Positions 37,743 through 46,775 of a DNA stretch of 64,000 nt are shown piece after piece. Numbering within the stretch: position 1 is the first letter of the stretch; each line of letters begins with the position of its first letter. The stretch is from Mariprofundus erugo. Lineage in GTDB: Bacteria; Pseudomonadota; Zetaproteobacteria; Mariprofundales; Mariprofundaceae. Made by a program: the position numbers and the translations under genes. Under the pieces are notes generated by a model. The model worked only from the letters and a program-made list of their open reading frames with translations, was not told where the DNA came from and made no database searches. The stretch is from assembly GCF_005818865.1 (NCBI RefSeq), contig NZ_VBRY01000009.1, forward strand, positions 62,001 to 126,000, written 5' to 3'.

Positions 37743-38611
37743 AATTCATCTCCATTTTTCCGCAACCATGCGTCACGGGCTGCCTTGGCAGCAGCAAATT
37801 CAGCCAGCAGATGGGCGCCATCCGCCGCCGTCACGGCCTCGCGCAATTCACCCAGCTCGGCGATCAGCGCGTCCAGCTTATGCACAAGCGCCTCCCTGTT
37901 ACACAGGGCAATATCCCGCCACATCTGCGGGGATGAGGAGGCAATACGGGTAAAGTCACGAAACCCGCCGGCCGCAAACCGGAACGGATCATCACCCCCG
38001 CTTTTCCGCACCGCATTGACCAGTGCAAATGCCGCCAGATGCGGCAGGTGACTCACCGCGGCCAGGTGCTCATCATGTTCACTCGCATCCATCTCGATCA
38101 GCTGACTACCGGTTGCGGCCCACAACGAACGCACCATCTCCAGCGCCGCCGGGTCGGTTGTCGCATCCGGCGTCAAAATACACCAGCGATCCTGAAACAG
38201 GGTTGCGAAGGCGGCCCCCGCGCCCGACTGCTCGGTACCGGCGATCGGATGCGCCGGTACAAACCGGCTCATATCCGGCAGATGAGCACGGGCATCAGCG
38301 ATCACCGACTGCTTGCTGCTGCCGGCATCTGTCACCACCGCATGGGCAGGCAAGGACTTCGCCATGGCGGCAAACACTTCACCACAGGAGGCAACCGGCA
38401 CACTGACCAGCACCACATCGGCATCGATGACTGCCTCGGCCACATCATGGCAGAAGTCATTAATCACGCCGAGCTCAACCGCCAGCTGCAGATTTTCACG
38501 GCTGCGCCCGACACCGGTAATGCGTCCGGCAAAGCCGGCCCGGCGCAGCGCCAGCGCAAATGAACCGCCAATCAGGCCGGTTCCAACTACCACCAGATGG
38601 GTATGGACCAT
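37739..38611 (-). CDS. tyrA: Prephenate dehydrogenase
   Basis: This 290-residue NAD(P)-dependent enzyme makes hydroxyphenylpyruvate or arogenate-derived tyrosine. The N-terminal dinucleotide motif is VVGTGLIGGSFALAL, and the family motifs TDAGSSKQSV and PAHPIAGTEQSG follow. It is monofunctional here, separate from aroA and without a chorismate mutase domain. The ATG at 38611 overlaps the hisC stop (TGATG). Confidence 0.95.
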   Translation of the reverse strand: MVHTHLVVVGTGLIGGSFALALRRAGFAGRITGVGRSRENLQLAVELGVINDFCHDVAEAVIDADVVLVSVPVASCGEVFAAMAKSLPAHAVVTDAGSSKQSVIADARAHLPDMSRFVPAHPIAGTEQSGAGAAFATLFQDRWCILTPDATTDPAALEMVRSLWAATGSQLIEMDASEHDEHLAAVSHLPHLAAFALVNAVRKSGGDDPFRFAAGGFRDFTRIASSSPQMWRDIALCNREALVHKLDALIAELGELREAVTAADGAHLLAEFAAAKAARDAWLRKNGDEL

Positions 38612-39723
38612 CAAGACCGGGACTCCATCGCCGCCAGGATATCCTGCATGGCGGCAATAAATGCATCGTTTTCAGCCGCAGTGCCCACCGAAATACGCAG
38701 GTAGTCCGCCATCCCGTAACCCGCCAGCGGGCGCGGGATAATGCCGCGATCCTCAAGTGAAGCGGCAATCTGACGACTGCCGGCATGGCGCAGCAGAACA
38801 AAGTTACCATGACTGTGGCCGCCATAGACCTGCAACTGCTGCAGGACCGCTTCCATGCGGTCACGCTCAACCAGTGTATCCGCCACCCTCGCCCGAACCC
38901 ACTCGCCATCTGCAAGTGCCGCAATGGCAGCCGCCTGTGCCGGCAGGCTGACATTGAACGGTTCACGGAAGCGATTGATCAGCGCTGCAATCGCCGCATC
39001 GGCAACCGCATAACCGATACGGCATCCGGCCAGCCCGTAAGCTTTGGAAAAGGTACGGCTGACCACAAGCCCCGGATGCGTCAGCGTCGTCAGCGAGTCA
39101 CCAAGCTCATCGGCCACGAACTCGTAGTAGGCCTCATCAAGAATCACCACAACATCACGGGGCAGCAGATCAAGAAAGCCCTGCAGGGAGGTCAGATCCA
39201 GCAGCGTCCCGGTCGGGTTATTCGGATTGGCGATACACACCACTTTGGTCTTTTCATTCACCGCCTGTGCCATCGCCTGCAGATCATGCGTCAGGCCGTC
39301 AGCCTCAGGCACGGCAACACCGGTGGCACCGGCAGCCTGAGCCGCCAGCGCATAGACAATAAAACCGCGCCAGCTGTACACCACCTCATCACCGGGGCCG
39401 GCGAAGGTACGAATGATCAGCTCCAGCACCTCGTTGGAGCCGTTACCGACAATGATCCGGTCTGCCGGCAACTGATGAAAAGCAGCAATCGCCGCCTTCA
39501 GGGCACCGGCATCACCATCCGGATAACGATGCACTTCGCCGGCTGCCTTCCGGATTGCCTCCACAGCTTTCGGAGAAGGGCCATACGGGTTCTCATTCGA
39601 TGCCAGCTTCACCGCATGGCTGAGCCCCTTTTCACGCAACAGCACCTCTATCGGCTTCCCCGGCACATACGGATACAATGCCGACGCCTGTGGCACGGCT
39701 CTGGCCAACCAATCAATACGCAT
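38611..39723 (-). CDS. hisC: Histidinol-phosphate/aromatic aminotransferase
   Basis: This 370-residue class I/II PLP aminotransferase has HisC family segments LASNENPYGPSP, NPNNPTG and the PLP lysine in SRTFSKAYGLAGCRIGY. Between pheA and tyrA it most likely works as the aromatic aminotransferase of Phe/Tyr synthesis (hisC2-like), possibly also in histidine synthesis. The start is ATG at 39723 with AGGTG upstream; a GTG two codons earlier is possible. Confidence 0.92.
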   Translation of the reverse strand: MRIDWLARAVPQASALYPYVPGKPIEVLLREKGLSHAVKLASNENPYGPSPKAVEAIRKAAGEVHRYPDGDAGALKAAIAAFHQLPADRIIVGNGSNEVLELIIRTFAGPGDEVVYSWRGFIVYALAAQAAGATGVAVPEADGLTHDLQAMAQAVNEKTKVVCIANPNNPTGTLLDLTSLQGFLDLLPRDVVVILDEAYYEFVADELGDSLTTLTHPGLVVSRTFSKAYGLAGCRIGYAVADAAIAALINRFREPFNVSLPAQAAAIAALADGEWVRARVADTLVERDRMEAVLQQLQVYGGHSHGNFVLLRHAGSRQIAASLEDRGIIPRPLAGYGMADYLRISVGTAAENDAFIAAMQDILAAMESRS

Positions 39724-39733
39724 ACTCACTCAC

Positions 39734-40885
39734 CTACAATGGTTTAGATACCGGATACGAACCAAGCACCTTGATAAAGCCGCCGGGACGGCTGCTGATT
39801 TCGGCTATCGCTTCAGCGACGGCCGCATCATCACGATGCCCCTGGATATCGGCAAAAAAGACATATTCCCAGAGCTTTTTCTTGGATGGCCGCGACTCGA
39901 TCCGGGTTAAGCCGATATGACGATCGGCAAAGGATGAAATCAGGCTGTGCAGTGCCCCCGGCTCATCCCGAATGGACATGACCAGCGACGTTTTATCCTC
40001 TCCCGACGGCGGCGAATCATGTTGTCCGATCACAAAAAAGCGGGTGGTATTATCGTGAAAGTCTTCAATATTGCGCTGCATCAGCGGCAATCCCGAGCGA
40101 TCGACAATCGAATACGGACCAATCACGGCACAGCGCTGCCAGTCGAGCGTCGGCGAGGCAGCGGCTTTGGCTTCATCGACAATCTGGGCGGCACGAATCG
40201 TCGAGGAGGCCTCCAGCATTTGCGCATTGGGCAGATGCTCTGCCAGCCAGCCGCGACACTGTCCCAGCGGCTGCGGATGCGACATCACCACATCGATATC
40301 GGCAAGGGATTCGGCATAGGTAAAGAGGTGGTGATGGATGGAGAGCTGCACCTCGGCACAGATGAAAATATCGCGCTCCATATCAGCGAACTGATCAAGC
40401 GTCGGCGTGACGGCACCTTCAAATGCATTCTCCACCGGCACAACACCATAGGTGGCACGGCCGGCCTCGACTTCATCAAATACCTGAGCCAGCGAACTGC
40501 AGGGAAGATATTTGGCCGTCGAACCGAACTGGCGACTTGCCGCACTGTGGCTGAAGGTACCCTCCGGCCCCAGATAGGCGATCGTCATCGGGTGCTCAAG
40601 CGCCAGACAGGCACCGATGATTTCACGGTATATGCCATGAATCGCTTCATCGGGAATCTTGCTCTCATGCGCACTGGTCGCTGCCGTCGCATTACGTGCC
40701 AGCAAACGCCGTATAATCGATGCCTCACGACTCGGCACATAAAAGGGGGCATCCACAGAACCCTGCTTCGCCTCACCCACCTGGCCGGCAAGCCGGGCCC
40801 GCTTGCGGATCAGCTCCAGCAGTTCGTCATCCACTGCATCAATTGCCTGACGCAGAATTGCTAGTTTCTTCTCAAGTTCAGCCAT
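39734..40885 (-). CDS. pheA: Chorismate mutase/prephenate dehydratase (P-protein)
   Basis: The 383-residue bifunctional enzyme has an N-terminal AroQ chorismate mutase (about 1-95), a prephenate dehydratase domain beginning IAYLGPEGTFSHSAA and containing the catalytic TRFFVIG motif, and a C-terminal ACT domain (KTSLVMSIRDEPGALHSLIS, then RIESRPSKKKLWEYVFF) for phenylalanine feedback. It is the first gene of the aromatic transcript. Confidence 0.97.
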   Translation of the reverse strand: MAELEKKLAILRQAIDAVDDELLELIRKRARLAGQVGEAKQGSVDAPFYVPSREASIIRRLLARNATAATSAHESKIPDEAIHGIYREIIGACLALEHPMTIAYLGPEGTFSHSAASRQFGSTAKYLPCSSLAQVFDEVEAGRATYGVVPVENAFEGAVTPTLDQFADMERDIFICAEVQLSIHHHLFTYAESLADIDVVMSHPQPLGQCRGWLAEHLPNAQMLEASSTIRAAQIVDEAKAAASPTLDWQRCAVIGPYSIVDRSGLPLMQRNIEDFHDNTTRFFVIGQHDSPPSGEDKTSLVMSIRDEPGALHSLISSFADRHIGLTRIESRPSKKKLWEYVFFADIQGHRDDAAVAEAIAEISSRPGGFIKVLGSYPVSKPL

Positions 40886-41058
40886 GCCAGCAAGCTAGCA
40901 GCAGGAGCAAGCTCATGGAAACCATAACAATGATCGCGCCGGTCAAGCCGTCTGCATCACGCACAGCGAGCCCGTAAAACAGTGCCGCCGGACAGGAAAA
41001 CATCATCGTTTACACAGCCGCAACAGCCGCTGAAACAACGATGGGAGTTGCCGAAAAT

Positions 41059-42033
41059 TTACTCTGCCTGCTTCTGCCGCAACTCTTCAGGCAAACTGAA
41101 TGTCACATGTTCCTCGCGCACCAGCAACGTCCGCACCTCGCCAAATCCCTGCGTGGCCAGCCACTTCACCACCTCTGCAACCAGCACCTCCGGAGCCGAA
41201 GCGCCGGCCGTAATACCGATACGCGCATCGCCGGCAAACCAGCTTGCATCAATATCTTCCGCCCCGTCGATCAGATAGGCCGCACAACCGGCCCGTTCGG
41301 CCACCTCGCGCAAACGATTCGAGTTGGACGAGTTTTTCGAGCCGATCACCAGCACCACATCACTCTCTTCAGCCAGTGCCTTGGTCGCCTCCTGGCGATT
41401 ACTGGTGGCATAACAGATATCCTCACGCTTGGGTCCCTGCAATTTCGGAAAACGGGCGCGCAAGGCCGCGATCACATCCGCCGTATCATCCACACTCAGG
41501 GTCGTTTGGGTGACATAGGCCAGCTTGTCAGGATCGCGAACCTCAAGCGCCGCCACATCATCCACGGTTGCCACCAGCAACACCGCCCCGGCAGGAGCCT
41601 GCCCCATCGTCCCTTCAACCTCGGGATGGCCGGCGTGACCGATCAGAATCACCTGATCACCCCGCTGATAATGCCGCAGCAACTCCAGATGCACCTTGGT
41701 CACCAGCGGACAGGTTGCATCGATAACACGCAGGCCGCGCTGAGCCGCTCGCTGGCGCACCTGCTGGCTGACACCATGGGCAGAAAAAATCAGCAGCGCC
41801 CCATCCGGGGCGTCATCCACTTCATCGATAAAAATGGCCCCCTTCTGCTTCAGGTCCGAAACCACATAGCGGTTGTGTACAATTTCATGCCGGACATAAA
41901 CCGGCGCCCCGTAAACAGCCAGCGCCCGCTCAACAATTTCGATTGCACGATCAACGCCTGCACAAAAACCTCGCGGCTGCGCCAGCAACACGGCTGAGGG
42001 ATGAAATGTGACGGCGACAGACTCTTGCTGCAT
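41059..42033 (-). CDS. ispH: 4-hydroxy-3-methylbut-2-enyl diphosphate reductase
   Basis: This 324-residue iron-sulfur enzyme performs the last step of the MEP isoprenoid pathway. The three cluster cysteines are in [23 protein letters not shown] and [13 protein letters not shown]. The proton-relay Glu in [11 protein letters not shown] and the substrate loop NSSNSNRL are also present. AAGGAG lies about 8 bases before the ATG at 42033, which rules out the longer frame to 42123. It is divergent from the peroxiredoxin gene. Confidence 0.96.
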   Translation of the reverse strand: MQQESVAVTFHPSAVLLAQPRGFCAGVDRAIEIVERALAVYGAPVYVRHEIVHNRYVVSDLKQKGAIFIDEVDDAPDGALLIFSAHGVSQQVRQRAAQRGLRVIDATCPLVTKVHLELLRHYQRGDQVILIGHAGHPEVEGTMGQAPAGAVLLVATVDDVAALEVRDPDKLAYVTQTTLSVDDTADVIAALRARFPKLQGPKREDICYATSNRQEATKALAEESDVVLVIGSKNSSNSNRLREVAERAGCAAYLIDGAEDIDASWFAGDARIGITAGASAPEVLVAEVVKWLATQGFGEVRTLLVREEHVTFSLPEELRQKQAE

Positions 42034-42199
42034 TGAAAAACTCCTTGCGTTACGATCCGCTGCAAGGCTAGCAAAAATGCGACGACAATCACCCATCAGG
42101 GAATCAGGGGTGGATGCGCCCAATTCAGGAAGGGTTCCTCATCCACTGACCTTTGCCTGCTGCGGTGATAGCCTGCGCTGATTATCCATTGGAGGTCAC

Positions 42200-42682
42200 A
42201 TGGCAGATTATACCATTCACCCGGGCGATGCCGCCCCGGCAGATATCGAACTCGACACCTGGCCTGAAGGCCGCCTGAAGCTGGCCGATCTCGCCGGCCA
42301 GTGGATCATCCTCTATTTTTACCCGAAAGACAGCACCTCGGGCTGCACCACAGAGTCCTGCGAATTCCGCGATGCCCGACCGGACTTCAGCGGTGCAGGC
42401 GCCACGATTGTCGGCGTCTCCCGCGACTCGATTGCATCCCATGCCCGCTTCGGTGAAAACCAGTCGCTCAACTTCACCCTTATCTCCGATCCGGACGAAC
42501 AGTTGTGCCGGGCGTTTGATGTCATGCAAATGAAAATGAATTACGGCAAGGAGTATCTCGGCGTAGAGCGCTCCACCTTCATTATCAATCCCGAAGGCGA
42601 TATTGCCGCAGCATGGCGCAAGGTTCAGGTCAAAGGTCACGTCGAAACAGTACTCAACACGCTCAAAGAGCTGCAGTCCTGA
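42200..42682 (+). CDS. bcp: Thioredoxin-dependent peroxiredoxin (BCP/PrxQ)
   Basis: The 160-residue enzyme reduces peroxides. The peroxidatic Cys49 and resolving Cys54 sit in TSGCTTESC, the C-x4-C spacing of the PrxQ/BCP subfamily. The PKDSTSGC and GVSRDS segments are also typical. TGGAGG precedes the ATG. coaBC starts 9 bases after the stop, suggesting one transcript onward to dut. Confidence 0.94.
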   Translation: MADYTIHPGDAAPADIELDTWPEGRLKLADLAGQWIILYFYPKDSTSGCTTESCEFRDARPDFSGAGATIVGVSRDSIASHARFGENQSLNFTLISDPDEQLCRAFDVMQMKMNYGKEYLGVERSTFIINPEGDIAAAWRKVQVKGHVETVLNTLKELQS

Positions 42683-42691
42683 GGCGACACC

Positions 42692-43897
42692 ATGGCCACA
42701 CCGATTCCGCTGATGCTCTGCAATAAGCGCATTCTGCTCGGCATTGGCGGCGGTATTGCCGTCTATCGGGTGGCCGAGCTCGCCCGCCTGCTGGTCAAAC
42801 AGGGGGCAGAGGTCCGCTGTGTCATGACCCGTTCGGCCTGCGAGTTTGTCACCCCGCTGACCTTTGAAGCCCTGACAGGCAACAGCGTGCATACCCGCCT
42901 GTTCGACCTGGTCGGCGATAACGCCTCGATGGGACATATCGAGCTTGCACGCTGGGCTGATGCCATCATCATCGCTCCTGCAACCGCAGGAGTACTGGCC
43001 AGAATAGCGCACGGCATCGCCGATGATCTGCTAAGCACCATCATGCTGGTCAGTGAGGCCCCGGTACTGCTTGCACCGGCCATGAATCATTCGATGTGGA
43101 GCAACGCTGCCACCCGCCACAACACCGCCCTGCTCAGGGAGCGGGGAATGCATATCACAGGCCCGGCGGCCGGCATCCTGGCCTGCGGTGAGGAGGGGGC
43201 AGGCCGCCTGAGCGAACCGGAAGATATACTCGCCGCCCTGCTACCGCTGCTGACTCCGCCGGCACTTGCCGGGCAACGCTGGGTCATCAATGCCGGCCCA
43301 ACCGCTGAAGCGTGGGATGGTGTACGTATTCTGACCAACCGGGCCAGTGGTACCCTTGGCGCGCTGCTGGCCAGCCAGGCCGCCATCATGGGAGCACGCG
43401 TAACCCTGATAGCCGGACCCGGGACACCTGCCACCATCACAGACGTAGAGCGAATTCCTGTCGAGTCGGCCGATGCCATGCTTGCCGCCTGTCTGCAGGC
43501 GGCTGCAGGTGCAACGGTATTTGTCGGCACCGCCGCCGTAAGCGATTTCCGTTTCACCCGGCCAGTGAGCGGAAAAATCAAACGTGGCAGCACCGGGCAG
43601 ATGGTCGTGGAGCTCACTGCCAACCCCGATATCATTGCCACCGTCGCCCATATGCATGATCGCCCCTGCAGGGTGATCGCCTTCGCTGCAGAAGCGGAAA
43701 AGCACATTGAACATGGCCGCAAAAAGCTTGCTGCCAAGGGGGTGGATGCCATTGTTGCCAATGACATCAGCAATATGGGCAGTCATGCAGGAGGGGGCTG
43801 GTGGCTCACTCCGGACCATGAGGCCGAACTGCACAGCAGTAACAAGCAGGCCTTTGCCGACGCCATTATTCATCAGATCATGAAGCTTGAGGAATAA
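42692..43897 (+). CDS. coaBC: Phosphopantothenoylcysteine decarboxylase/synthase CoaBC
   Basis: The 401-residue bifunctional enzyme makes 4'-phosphopantetheine for CoA. The N-terminal flavin-dependent CoaC half (about 8-185) has [15 protein letters not shown], the PAMNHSMW motif and the flexible Cys loop. The C-terminal CoaB half (about 195-400) has [18 protein letters not shown] and the AFAAE and VANDIS segments. Order coaBC-dut is widely conserved. Confidence 0.96.
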   Translation: MATPIPLMLCNKRILLGIGGGIAVYRVAELARLLVKQGAEVRCVMTRSACEFVTPLTFEALTGNSVHTRLFDLVGDNASMGHIELARWADAIIIAPATAGVLARIAHGIADDLLSTIMLVSEAPVLLAPAMNHSMWSNAATRHNTALLRERGMHITGPAAGILACGEEGAGRLSEPEDILAALLPLLTPPALAGQRWVINAGPTAEAWDGVRILTNRASGTLGALLASQAAIMGARVTLIAGPGTPATITDVERIPVESADAMLAACLQAAAGATVFVGTAAVSDFRFTRPVSGKIKRGSTGQMVVELTANPDIIATVAHMHDRPCRVIAFAAEAEKHIEHGRKKLAAKGVDAIVANDISNMGSHAGGGWWLTPDHEAELHSSNKQAFADAIIHQIMKLEE

Positions 43898-43901
43898 AAC
43901 G

Positions 43902-44354
43902 ATGGAACAACCTGAGGTTAAAATCATGCGCCTTGCGCATGGCGAAGGCATTGAGCTGCCTTTCTACGCCAGCAACCATGCAGCAGGCGCCGATCTTCGC
44001 GCCGCCATTGATGAAGAGATCGTGATCGCGCCGGGGCAATACCGGCTGATCAGGACCGGCTTTGCCATGGCTTTGCCGGAAAATTATGAAGCACAGATTC
44101 GCCCCCGATCAGGACTGGCGCTGAAATACGGCATCACCGTTCTTAACAGCCCCGGCACCATCGATGCTGACTACCGGGGTGAAGTTGGCGTCATACTGAT
44201 CAATCACGGCACAGCGGCCTTTACCGTCTGCCGGGGAGATCGCATTGCCCAGATGGTCATTGCCCCCTTTTCCCGCGCCGCATTTCAGACCGTCAGCGCC
44301 CTCTCCGATACCAACCGGGGCAGCGGCGGCTTCGGTTCTTCCGGCATACAGTAG
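43902..44354 (+). CDS. dut: dUTP diphosphatase
   Basis: The 150-residue trimeric dUTPase carries all five motifs: [32 protein letters not shown]-like [21 protein letters not shown] and the C-terminal [10 protein letters not shown]. The start at 43902 follows GAGGAAT at good distance. It lies 4 bases after coaBC. Confidence 0.97.
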   Translation: MEQPEVKIMRLAHGEGIELPFYASNHAAGADLRAAIDEEIVIAPGQYRLIRTGFAMALPENYEAQIRPRSGLALKYGITVLNSPGTIDADYRGEVGVILINHGTAAFTVCRGDRIAQMVIAPFSRAAFQTVSALSDTNRGSGGFGSSGIQ

Positions 44355-44443
44355 GCCTGTGGCCTGTAAATTGCTTTGCATTTCATGGCCACTCTGCTGT
44401 AGTTTGCTGGTGCGTGGCTTGCCCATTGGCGTCGGGAGGTACG

Positions 44444-44932
44444 ATGAAACGACTGGCTGGATTGATTCTCTGCATGGTACTTACACCATCGTCCAGTGTC
44501 TTTGCTGCCGAACCGGACACCTCCCTGCCTGATGCCATGCAGCATATGGTCACTGCACCCGATATTGATTTCCTGGCACTGCGCGACCCCTTTGCCTCCT
44601 ACCTGCCAACCGTGGTCAGCAGTGGCCGCAGTGTTGTCGCAGAAAATCAGCTCCGCCTCTCCAATCATGAGCGCGAGGAGCTTGAAAATTTCGACCTTGA
44701 AAGCCTCAGGCTGGTTGCCATTTTCAGCATGGGTGGCGAGCGGGTTGCCATGATCGAGGACAGCACCAGCAAGGGCTATACCCTGCACAGGGGTAATTAC
44801 CTCGGTAAACATAATGGCCGAATCGAGAAAATTACCGATGACACGGTTTTTCTCGTCGAGCAGGTACTCAACCCTGCCGGTGACATTATCGACCGGCAGG
44901 TCACCCTGACCCTGAACGAAGTCAATCAGTAA
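44444..44932 (+). CDS. pilP: PilP-like pilus assembly protein (isolated)
   Basis: The 162-residue protein has a signal peptide (MKRLAGLILCMVL...SVFA), a disordered linker, LRDPF near residue 47 and a beta domain with LRLVAIFSMGGERVAMIED, YTLHRGNYLGKHNGRIEKI and a final LTLNEVNQ. This is the layout of PilP, which links the inner-membrane PilNO complex to the PilQ secretin in type IV pili. It lacks a clear lipobox, unlike many PilP proteins. No pilM, pilN, pilO or pilQ is nearby, so it is away from its usual operon. GGGAGG precedes the ATG. Confidence 0.75.
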   Translation: MKRLAGLILCMVLTPSSSVFAAEPDTSLPDAMQHMVTAPDIDFLALRDPFASYLPTVVSSGRSVVAENQLRLSNHEREELENFDLESLRLVAIFSMGGERVAMIEDSTSKGYTLHRGNYLGKHNGRIEKITDDTVFLVEQVLNPAGDIIDRQVTLTLNEVNQ

Positions 44933-44939
44933 CTCCCCC

Positions 44940-45584
44940 ATGAAGCGCATGACCGGCGCCGAAATCCGCCGTTTTTTTGAACAACTGCAAGCCGCCGATC
45001 CCGAACCGGTAACCGAGCTGCACTACAGTAACGACTTTGAATTGCTGGCAGCCGTCATGCTCTCGGCCCAGTCCACGGACGTCGGCGTCAACAAAGCCAC
45101 AGCCAGACTCTATCCGGTTGCCAACACGCCACAGGCCATTCTTGAGCTTGGAGAGGAGCGATTAAAGTCCTATATCGCAACCCTCGGCCTCTACAACAGC
45201 AAGGCCCGCCACCTGATCAGCGCATGCCGGATGCTGGTCGAAAAACATGATGGCATGGTTCCCCGCACCCGCAAGGAGCTGGAGGCCCTGCCAGGCGTAG
45301 GCAGAAAAACAGCGAATGTCGTACTTAATGTACTCTTTGGCGAACCGACCATGGCGGTCGACACCCATATTTTCCGCGTCGGCAATCGCACCGGGCTGGC
45401 TCCCGGCAAAACACCGCTCGAGGTCGAGCTGGGACTGCTCAAACGCATTCCGTCCGAGTTCATGCAGCATGCCCATCACTGGCTGATTCTGCACGGCCGT
45501 TACACCTGTACCGCTCGCAAACCCAAATGCCATCAGTGCCCTGTGGCCGACGAGTGCCACTGGCCGGAAAAGCCACTCCCCTGA
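44940..45584 (+). CDS. nth: Endonuclease III
   Basis: This 214-residue DNA glycosylase/AP lyase removes oxidised pyrimidines. The helix-hairpin-helix LPGVGRKTANVVLN contains the catalytic Lys, VDTHIFRV the catalytic Asp, and the C-terminal CTARKPKCHQCPVADEC is the four-cysteine [4Fe-4S] loop (C-x6-C-x2-C-x5-C). It begins 7 bases after the pilP-like gene. Confidence 0.97.
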   Translation: MKRMTGAEIRRFFEQLQAADPEPVTELHYSNDFELLAAVMLSAQSTDVGVNKATARLYPVANTPQAILELGEERLKSYIATLGLYNSKARHLISACRMLVEKHDGMVPRTRKELEALPGVGRKTANVVLNVLFGEPTMAVDTHIFRVGNRTGLAPGKTPLEVELGLLKRIPSEFMQHAHHWLILHGRYTCTARKPKCHQCPVADECHWPEKPLP

Positions 45585-45647
45585 CCCCTGTTCCGCCAGA
45601 CTGTTTTTCTGTGTGCGTCACTGTTTCATAAGCAGTAGCCTGTGCCG

Positions 45648-46586
45648 ATGCGCATTATTCATTCATGGGAAGAAGCCCTCGATTTCGCCGACCTGCAGGG
45701 CGGAGCCGTCACGGTAGGTAATTTTGATGGCGTCCACATGGGCCATGAACAGGTCCTGGCCGAAACACGAGGCCATGCACTGGCTGTGGGCGGACCGACG
45801 ATTGTCGTCACGTTTGAACCGCACCCGCGCGCGGTCCTGTTTCCCGATGAGGCCCCCCGCCGCCTCTGTCATGTCCATGAACGGCTGCAATATCTGGAGC
45901 AGGCAGGCGCAGATGCCGTTTTACTGCTGGCATTTGATCGTGAAATGGCGGCATGGACGGCGGACAAGTTCTCACGCCGGCTGTTCGAAACATTCCGGTT
46001 TCGCCATATCCATGTCGGCTATGACTTTGCTTTCGGTCATGATCGTCAGGGCCATGTCGATGATCTGCGCAAACTCGGCGATGAACTCGCTTTCACCGTA
46101 TCTGAAGCAGCTGCGTTCGAAATGCTTGGCGCCGTCGTCTCATCATCACGCATTCGCTCAGCCGTGGAAGCCGCTGACTTTGCCCTGGCCAGACAACTGC
46201 TCGGACGCGATTACGCCATTGCCGGCGAGGTCCTGCACGGAGACAAACGCGGGCGACAGATGAATTTTCCGACCGCCAATATCGATGTGGCCGACCTGGC
46301 ACACCCGGCAGTCGGCATCTATGCCGTACGTGCCAGCAATGGTGAAAGAAACTGGCTTGGCGCCGCCTATCTGGGCTATCGCCCGACCTTCAATGGCCGC
46401 ACCCTGCTGCTGGAGACCCATCTGCTCGATGATGCTCCGGATCTGTACGGACAGTGGCTGAATATCTCCTTTGTCCGCCGTATCCGCGAAGACCGGCGAT
46501 TCACCGGCCATGCCGATCTGGCCCAGCAAATTGCCAAAGACTGTGCCGCCGCCAGAGAGATTCTTTCAACTGAACAGGCACAATAA
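45648..46586 (+). CDS. ribF: Bifunctional riboflavin kinase/FAD synthetase
   Basis: The 312-residue enzyme makes FMN then FAD. The N-terminal adenylyltransferase half shows VTVGNFDGVHMGHEQ and the VGYDFAFGHDRQGHV and SSSRIRSA segments. The C-terminal kinase half shows GDKRGRQMNFPTANI and a YLGYRPTF motif. The ATG at 45648 is preferred over a GTG two codons upstream. No ribosome-binding site is strong. Confidence 0.95.
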   Translation: MRIIHSWEEALDFADLQGGAVTVGNFDGVHMGHEQVLAETRGHALAVGGPTIVVTFEPHPRAVLFPDEAPRRLCHVHERLQYLEQAGADAVLLLAFDREMAAWTADKFSRRLFETFRFRHIHVGYDFAFGHDRQGHVDDLRKLGDELAFTVSEAAAFEMLGAVVSSSRIRSAVEAADFALARQLLGRDYAIAGEVLHGDKRGRQMNFPTANIDVADLAHPAVGIYAVRASNGERNWLGAAYLGYRPTFNGRTLLLETHLLDDAPDLYGQWLNISFVRRIREDRRFTGHADLAQQIAKDCAAAREILSTEQAQ

Positions 46587-46722
46587 ACAGGTTCATCGTG
46601 AAAGTGCGGGAATCAGTGCCGGTAAAGATTTGCAGATGCCGCCTGACTCCCCTTATAGACTTACCGGGAATCAAAAACTTTCTTCGGCCATATTGCCCGC
46701 GAATGCGCGATGAACCATAAAT

Positions 46723-46747
46723 AAGGGCGCCTGCAACAGGCGCCCTT
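46723..46747 (-). terminator. Strong hairpin between ribF and the lipoprotein gene
   Basis: A perfect 11-bp stem (AAGGGCGCCTG with its complement) with a 3-base loop lies between two converging genes. T-rich sequence follows on both strands but is short, so it may terminate in both directions. Confidence 0.7.
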
Positions 46748-46775
46748 AACTTTATCACAGCGGTGAAATGCCCGG

